Source: Cytobacillus oceanisediminis (GTDB lineage: Bacteria > Bacillota > Bacilli > Bacillales > Cytobacillaceae). Taken from it: a stretch of DNA of 64,000 nucleotides. How positions within the stretch are numbered: position 1 is the first letter of the stretch; each line of letters opens with the position of its first letter. The position numbers and the translations under genes were made by a program. Location of the stretch: the NCBI RefSeq assembly GCF_003182355.1, contig NZ_QGTW01000015.1, forward strand, positions 62,001-126,000, read 5' to 3'. Of this stretch, positions 60,186 to 64,000 are shown one piece after another. Under the pieces are notes generated by a model that had not been told where the DNA came from, made no database searches, and saw only the letters and a list, made by a program, of their open reading frames with translations.

Positions 60186-60213
60186 CAATTCAATCAAACG
60201 TTTGATTGAATTG
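60186..60213. repeat. 28-bp perfect palindrome, copy 4 of 4
   Basis: CAATTCAATCAAAC followed by its exact reverse complement. The longest copy of the family; between dgkB and rlmCD, just after the dgkB terminator. Confidence 0.9.
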
Positions 60214-60223
60214 GGATATTCAT

Positions 60224-60251
60224 AAAAAAAGCCCGCTCCATAGAGCGGACT
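60224..60251 (-). terminator. Terminator of dgkB
   Basis: GTCCGCTCTA / GGAGCGGGC stem, then TTTTTTT on the minus strand. Confidence 0.85.
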
Positions 60252-60256
60252 CCTTC

Positions 60257-61192
60257 TTATACATGCGGACTTTCCCAATCTGTCGGGCGGTCTTCTTCAC
60301 GAATCTGGTCAATCGGCACGAAAACTTCTAAATGCCTGTACAGGTTGACGAATTCGGCTGGAAGCAGCCCGCCAAATTCACCGTCCAGGTTAAGCTGGAC
60401 TTTTTCCTTGGCTTGGACCTTGATCCGGTTTGCCTGTGTATAGATCACATTCGGATCTTTGACATGCTCGCCGCGGACTGCCATTGTAGCAATCCGAATA
60501 AAGTCGGCTAGATTGGTTTTCTTTAATATCAGCAGGGAGAACATTCCATCATTAATGCAGGAATCAGGGGCAAGCTTTTCAAAGCCGCCTACTGAATTTG
60601 TTAACCCTACAAGGAAAAGCATGACTTCCCCTTCAAACATTTTCCCGTCAAATTCGATGCTTACTTCAGTTGAACGGATGGAAGGAAGCATTTCAATCCC
60701 TTTTAAGTAGTAAGCAAGCTGGCCGATCATTGTTTTAAGCTTGCTTGGCACTTCATAAGTCAGTTCTGTCAGCCTTCCGCCGCCGGCGATATTAATAAAG
60801 TATTTTTCATTAATTCGGCCAATATCAACAGGAATCGTATCCCCTTTGATGATGATATCTGTCGCGGCTTCTACATCCCTTGGAATATGCAGTGCCCGTG
60901 CGAAATCATTTGTTGTCCCAGTCGGGATAATCCCAAGGCGCGGACGGTAATCCTGCTCGGCCAGCCCGTTTACAACCTCATTGATTGTACCGTCCCCGCC
61001 GGCTGCAATAACCAATTCAAAACGGCGCTCAACGGCTGCCCTTGCAGCTTTAATGGCGTCCCCTTCGCCTGTGGTGGCATGGCAGGAGGTTTCATAGCCT
61101 GCCTCCTCCAGCTTTTGCAGCACCTCGGCCAAATGCCTTTTAAAAATTTCACGGCCCGAGGTTGGATTATAAATAATTCTTGCTCTTTTCAT
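60257..61192 (-). CDS. dgkB: Diacylglycerol kinase DgkB
   Basis: The 311-aa lipid kinase has RIIYNPTSGREIFKRHL, the catalytic loop AAGGDGTINEVVNGL, GIIPTGTTNDFARAL and the C-terminal beta domain with Mg2+-linked Asp residues and LNLDGE. It recycles diacylglycerol from lipoteichoic acid synthesis to phosphatidic acid and is essential in B. subtilis (YerQ). ATG 61192 follows AGGATGATGG. It lies next to rlmCD as in B. subtilis, but a terminator separates them. Confidence 0.95.
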   Translation of the reverse strand: MKRARIIYNPTSGREIFKRHLAEVLQKLEEAGYETSCHATTGEGDAIKAARAAVERRFELVIAAGGDGTINEVVNGLAEQDYRPRLGIIPTGTTNDFARALHIPRDVEAATDIIIKGDTIPVDIGRINEKYFINIAGGGRLTELTYEVPSKLKTMIGQLAYYLKGIEMLPSIRSTEVSIEFDGKMFEGEVMLFLVGLTNSVGGFEKLAPDSCINDGMFSLLILKKTNLADFIRIATMAVRGEHVKDPNVIYTQANRIKVQAKEKVQLNLDGEFGGLLPAEFVNLYRHLEVFVPIDQIREEDRPTDWESPHV

Positions 61193-61429
61193 AGCCCATC
61201 ATCCTATTATTTAATCAACTTTGTCTTAATCCGTTTTTACAATTCCATCTTTTTACATCATAGCGAATAGAAATGCACTTAGCAATTTTTACGTTGCACT
61301 TCCGGTTTCTATTCTATTCACTTCCGCCTGTTTACACAAGTGGCAGATGGCATAAAAGAATTATACCCTCATCCGGCAGAAAAGTACCATGAATAAACAT
61401 GTTTTTAAAAAGAATAATAGGGTATGCCG

Positions 61430-62047
61430 TTAATCCTGCTGCAGATCCTTCAGCACAAGGCTTTTCACGTAATCGATAATTGTTCTATATGGATATTCTT
61501 CATTTAAAACGCTATGAAGCATTGCACCATCCATTATAGTCCAGAACATGCAGGCTACATAATTCGGGTCTGCATCCGGGCGGAATTCTCCGGCAGCCTG
61601 CCCCTCTTCCAGAATATCGGTGATGAGCTTTAAAAAGAACTTCTTTCCTCTTTCTTTCAAAATCCGGTTCAAATTTTCATCCCTGGACGAATGCAAAGTA
61701 AATTCGAGATGAACCACAATTTTATCCTTGCGTTCCTGGCTAAAAGGGCTCATTTCTCTGTATATATCAAAGAGGTACTCAAGCTTTTCTTCAGCTGAAG
61801 ATAGATTGGAAATGCTCTCTACAAGCCTCGCACTGGTTGCTTCTGTCTGCTCGTTCATAAGCTCCAGATAAATCTCTTCCTTACTTTTAAAATAATTATA
61901 GATGGCACCCTTGCTTATTCCTGAGTATGCGACAATGTCATCAATAGTAGCTGCCTGAAATCCCTTCTTGGCGAAACAGGCAAGCGCGCCGGCCAGAATC
62001 TCCTTCTTCTTCTTCCGTTTGTATTGCTCTGATACGATAGGCGCCAA
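61430..62047 (-). CDS. TetR-family regulator
   Basis: The 205-aa product has the TetR DNA-binding domain (KKEILAGALACFAKKGFQAA TIDDIVAYSGISKGAIYNYF in two pieces) and an all-helical ligand domain ending in a dimer helix. It resembles the FadR/YfiR-like group with a C-terminal domain of the same length. The start is TTG 62047, behind GGGGGG. A mobile repeat copy lies 30 bases upstream, so its promoter may lie inside or was replaced by it. Possible targets include itself or an efflux gene outside the window. Confidence 0.85.
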   Translation of the reverse strand: MAPIVSEQYKRKKKKEILAGALACFAKKGFQAATIDDIVAYSGISKGAIYNYFKSKEEIYLELMNEQTEATSARLVESISNLSSAEEKLEYLFDIYREMSPFSQERKDKIVVHLEFTLHSSRDENLNRILKERGKKFFLKLITDILEEGQAAGEFRPDADPNYVACMFWTIMDGAMLHSVLNEEYPYRTIIDYVKSLVLKDLQQD

Positions 62048-62076
62048 ATTTGTCCCCCCATATATCTTTCTTTTTA

Positions 62077-62262
62077 ACTCTGTTGAACTTGTCTGTTGCT
62101 TTCCGTTCCAGACGCTTAGAGAACCGCGGGCGTTCCAACGCTCTTCGGCGTTTTGCGCCTATGGGGTCTTCGCTTGACTCACATCTCCCGCAGTACTTTG
62201 AATAAACATCTCGATTAAACACCGGACGAAGAAAATGCGAATGCATTTTCGTGGTCTCCCGC
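62077..62262. mobile_element. Mobile-looking repeat, copy 4 (right end decayed)
   Basis: It starts ACTCTGTTGAACTTGTCTGT and keeps the internal blocks GAGAACCGCGGGCG and CTCTTCGGCGTTTTGCGCC, but lacks the usual right end (TTTAACA...). It lies directly upstream of the TetR gene. Confidence 0.75.
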
Positions 62263-62545
62263 TTTTCAAACAGTCAATTTCGTTCAGAGCCAAGTCCCAA
62301 ATGGCTTCTCCAGTTTCACTTAAGGCAATCACCAGGTCAATGCGGCTTTTGTCACTTTTAAAATTTAAATTTCTTTTCTATCAATTCGATTGTTAAAAAT
62401 GCTGGATTCCTGTCAGTTTCCGAAAGTCAGGATCCAGCAATGAATTATAAATATTTTCGTGATCCTCCTGCTGCAATGACTTAAACGAACTCTTTCACCA
62501 TGCAGGTATTTTTTATTTGCGACTTTTTTCTTCCCTTACATTTCA

Positions 62546-62809
62546 CTATCCACAGAAACATTTTTTATCCAAGGAACCCTCTTTGAGGATTTCTTTTATA
62601 TAAAGGTCAGCATGCTCTTTAGTAATATTAGTGTCTTCTGTAATCAATCCCGCTTCCAGCAATTCCAATTTTAGTTTGTCGAGAAACAAGTCTCTGATTG
62701 CTGCTGATCGGCAAGGCTGCATCTGGGCTGCCAAGTCCCAAATCCACTGCTCCAGGTGAACACTTTTGCTCTTTTTTTGCATTTCATACGGAACCTGCTT
62801 TCTTCCCAC
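62546..62809 (-). CDS. Small cytoplasmic protein, 87 aa
   Basis: GTG 62809 follows TTGAGGAG by nine bases. A helical, charged protein (LEQWIWDLAAQMQPCRSAAI, RDLFLDKLKLELLEAGLITE) ending in KKCFCG, a Cys pair that might bind metal. I do not recognise a family. It lies between the TetR regulator and the anti-sigma-like gene, all on the same strand, but gaps are large. Confidence 0.55.
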   Translation of the reverse strand: MGRKQVPYEMQKKSKSVHLEQWIWDLAAQMQPCRSAAIRDLFLDKLKLELLEAGLITEDTNITKEHADLYIKEILKEGSLDKKCFCG

Positions 62810-62901
62810 ATTCCTCACTCCTCAAGACTGCTATTTTCAAATAAACCGACTGGTCTTTTTATTGTAAAATAACTATCTTGAATTTTCAAACATTTAAACA
62901 A

Positions 62902-62934
62902 AAAGAAACTCCTAACATCATGTTAAGAGTTTAA
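62902..62934 (-). terminator. Terminator of the anti-sigma-like gene
   Basis: AAACTCTTAACAT pairs with ATGTTAGGAGTTT, then CTTTTTG. Confidence 0.8.
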
Positions 62935-62936
62935 TC

Positions 62937-63317
62937 TTATTTAAGCTTTTCCGTTTTGCCTTTGGTGTCTTCAAGTACCTTTACTTGGCCACCGATGAGC
63001 ATCAGACAAGCAAAAGCAATTGGAAAGCAACGTTCAAACCAGGTTACTTTAGCAGATGATTGCTTTTGTTCCTCTGCCGAAATCAGCGGCGGGGATTCTC
63101 TTAGTTTCTCAACTCCAATTTGTGCCATGATAAGATTAGTAAGTTCTTCCTCTCTTGGCATTGCCGGCAGTGCCTGCTCCTCTTCTTCCATTGCCTCAAG
63201 GTAAATTTCCAAACATTGGTCGCAAGTATAAAGATGATCTTCATAGGCTTCGCGGTCTTCTTCTTCAAGCTCATTTTTCACATATTTCATCCATGCTTCC
63301 AGTGAGTAATGATCCAT
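62937..63317 (-). CDS. Putative anti-sigma factor (zinc-finger type), 126 aa
   Basis: ATG 63317 follows GGAAGGAG. The N-terminal part has the zinc-binding anti-sigma pattern H-x3-C-x2-C (YEDHLYTCDQCLEIY) within an acidic helix-rich region, and one membrane helix near the C-terminus (CFPIAFACLMLIGGQ). Such proteins hold an ECF sigma factor at the membrane. No sigma gene is next to it: upstream lie only a short frame and a mobile-repeat copy, so it is orphaned or the sigma gene was lost. Confidence 0.7.
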   Translation of the reverse strand: MDHYSLEAWMKYVKNELEEEDREAYEDHLYTCDQCLEIYLEAMEEEEQALPAMPREEELTNLIMAQIGVEKLRESPPLISAEEQKQSSAKVTWFERCFPIAFACLMLIGGQVKVLEDTKGKTEKLK

Positions 63318-63342
63318 GAAAAGTCATCTCCTTCCAATGCTT

Positions 63343-63486
63343 TCAACTGCGATGTTCACAGGTAATCCTTCCCTTTATATCCTGCTGGGTAATAATGTAC
63401 TCATTCGCGTACAAATCATTTCTTAAAGTAATCCTATTTATAACCTTCGAATTCAAAGTTTTCTTTTTGAGTGCCGAAATAATCAT
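63343..63486 (-). CDS. Short open frame of 47 codons, doubtful
   Basis: Frame MIISALKKKTLNSKVINRIT to CEHRS, ending 25 bases before the anti-sigma-like gene. No clear ribosome site. It could be a remnant of the missing upstream partner gene, but nothing in it is recognisable. Confidence 0.2.
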   Translation of the reverse strand: MIISALKKKTLNSKVINRITLRNDLYANEYIITQQDIKGRITCEHRS

Positions 63487-63525
63487 AATCGAGAGAATCG
63501 TACAATTCAATACTTTTTAATATAA

Positions 63526-63741
63526 AGCTTTGTTATTTTTGCCTGTTGATTTCCGCTCCAGGCACTCGCGGTCCGGGAGCCTCCTCACGCCTGCGGGGAC
63601 TTCCATTGATTCGCTTCTCCCGCTTGACTTTGAATAAAAATCCTCGAATAAACACCGTACGGAGAAGCTGCTAATGCATTTTGGAGCATCTCGCACCTTC
63701 CGGATCCGATTACCATACTCAGCAATTAGCTTTAACATCGC
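63526..63741. mobile_element. Mobile-looking repeat, copy 5
   Basis: Starts AGCTTTGTTATTTTTGCCTG and ends CAATTAGCTTTAACATCGC; internal block CTCGCGGTCCGGGAGCCTCC replaces that of other copies. Same orientation as all others in the window. Confidence 0.8.
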
Positions 63742-63745
63742 CTAA

Positions 63746-63776
63746 TAAAAAAATAACCCTCAAAAATTGAGGGTTA
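63746..63776 (-). terminator. Terminator of the methyltransferase-like gene
   Basis: AACCCTCAA / TTGAGGGTT hairpin followed by ATTTTTTTA on the minus strand. Confidence 0.85.
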
Positions 63777-64000
63777 AAAGGTTTCCAGAATACAAACATG
63801 GCAAGCATGCGGAATGGTATGGGATTCATTTGCTCCAAATTGTGTGTGCAGCCTTTTTAATAATAATGAAGAAATATCTGCTCTTTTCTCCGCCGGGGCA
63901 CCTGAAAAATAGGATAGCGACATGATTCGATCCACCCACTCTTCGTTGCTGAACATTACTTCATAGTCCAGTTTGTAAAAGTCTCTAAGTTCAAATCCGT
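63774..64000 (-). CDS. SAM-dependent methyltransferase-like protein, C-terminal part
   Basis: The frame is open from the window end to TAA at 63774: GFELRDFYKLDYEVMFSNEE, then WVDRIMSLSYFSGAPAEKRA, ending HACHVCILETF. The order (helix with FSNEEWVDRIMSLSYF, then a C-terminal strand pair HACHVCILE) is that of the last part of a class I methyltransferase such as the UbiE/BioC type. The SAM-binding part lies outside the window, so this is a family guess. Confidence 0.55.
   Translation of the reverse strand, partial: GFELRDFYKLDYEVMFSNEEWVDRIMSLSYFSGAPAEKRADISSLLLKRLHTQFGANESHTIPHACHVCILETF

Noticed and set aside
62280..62390. Open minus-strand frame with protein-like sequence between TetR and the 87-aa gene
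   Set aside because: It has no start codon or ribosome site and runs into the mobile repeat; an upstream stop is close.

Overview
The window looks like a chromosomal segment of an aerobic, spore-forming Bacillaceae (Bacillus sensu lato; a Cytobacillus- or Mesobacillus-like species is my guess, not shown). The reasons are strong Shine-Dalgarno sites with frequent TTG/GTG starts, Bacillus-type gene neighbourhoods (phoD-tatA, malK-malR beside a malate transporter, dgkB-rlmCD, xpaC-yaaN), PAS-type kinases resembling sporulation kinases, FbpB-like small basic proteins, and PhoP-, CcpA- and ECF-type promoter signals. I see no rRNA or tRNA genes, no phage block, no CRISPR array and no intact transposase.

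Layout. 0-7.4 kb: GNAT tail, a manganese-riboswitch operon (FbpB-like protein plus TerC), a DoxX-like membrane protein with an Fnr-type box, phoD-tatA facing a small PhoP-box operon, and purU behind a tandem glycine riboswitch. 7.4-18.6 kb: decayed alanine/glycine symporter, two MFS exporters, threonine-type aspartokinase, a TPR-dynamin GTPase and a carboxylesterase. 18.9-26.4 kb: glutaminyl-tRNA synthetase, small membrane/ASCH proteins, a glycerophosphodiesterase, a TerD-zinc ribbon-TerB protein and an MBL hydrolase. 26.4-35.4 kb: AEC transporter, malate uptake and oxidation (malic enzyme, maeN, malK-malR), a 2-hydroxyacid dehydrogenase, a YetF protein and an EamA exporter. 35.8-45.5 kb: an aldonate/hexuronate island (LacI regulator, KDG kinase, hexuloisomerase, TRAP transporter, zinc dehydrogenase, KDPG aldolase, UxuA, UxuB, broken hexulose-phosphate synthase), with a broken gene at each edge. 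46-64 kb: two sporulation-kinase-like PAS histidine kinases, xpaC-yaaN, SH3b/C39 protein, secreted phosphodiesterase, dihydrouridine synthase, acetate transporter, rlmCD, dgkB, a TetR regulator, an orphan anti-sigma-like protein and a methyltransferase tail.

How the genes work together. The island should oxidise a sugar acid to fructuronate, reduce it to mannonate, dehydrate it to KDG, phosphorylate it and split it to pyruvate and glyceraldehyde-3-phosphate. Its promoter carries three LacI-type operators and a CcpA-like site. The malate genes import malate and convert it to pyruvate. Three genes share an ECF (sigma-W-like) promoter: the TerD-TerB protein, the xpaC-yaaN pair and a small membrane protein. 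This suggests a common envelope-stress response.

Non-coding structure is unusually rich: six intergenic arrays of degenerate units repeating every ~20 bp, four copies of a self-complementary 22-28 bp motif, five copies of a ~75-240 bp mobile-looking repeat (two with target duplications), and one copy of a different hairpin-rich repeat forming the 5' leader of the dynamin gene. These may be the least described content here.
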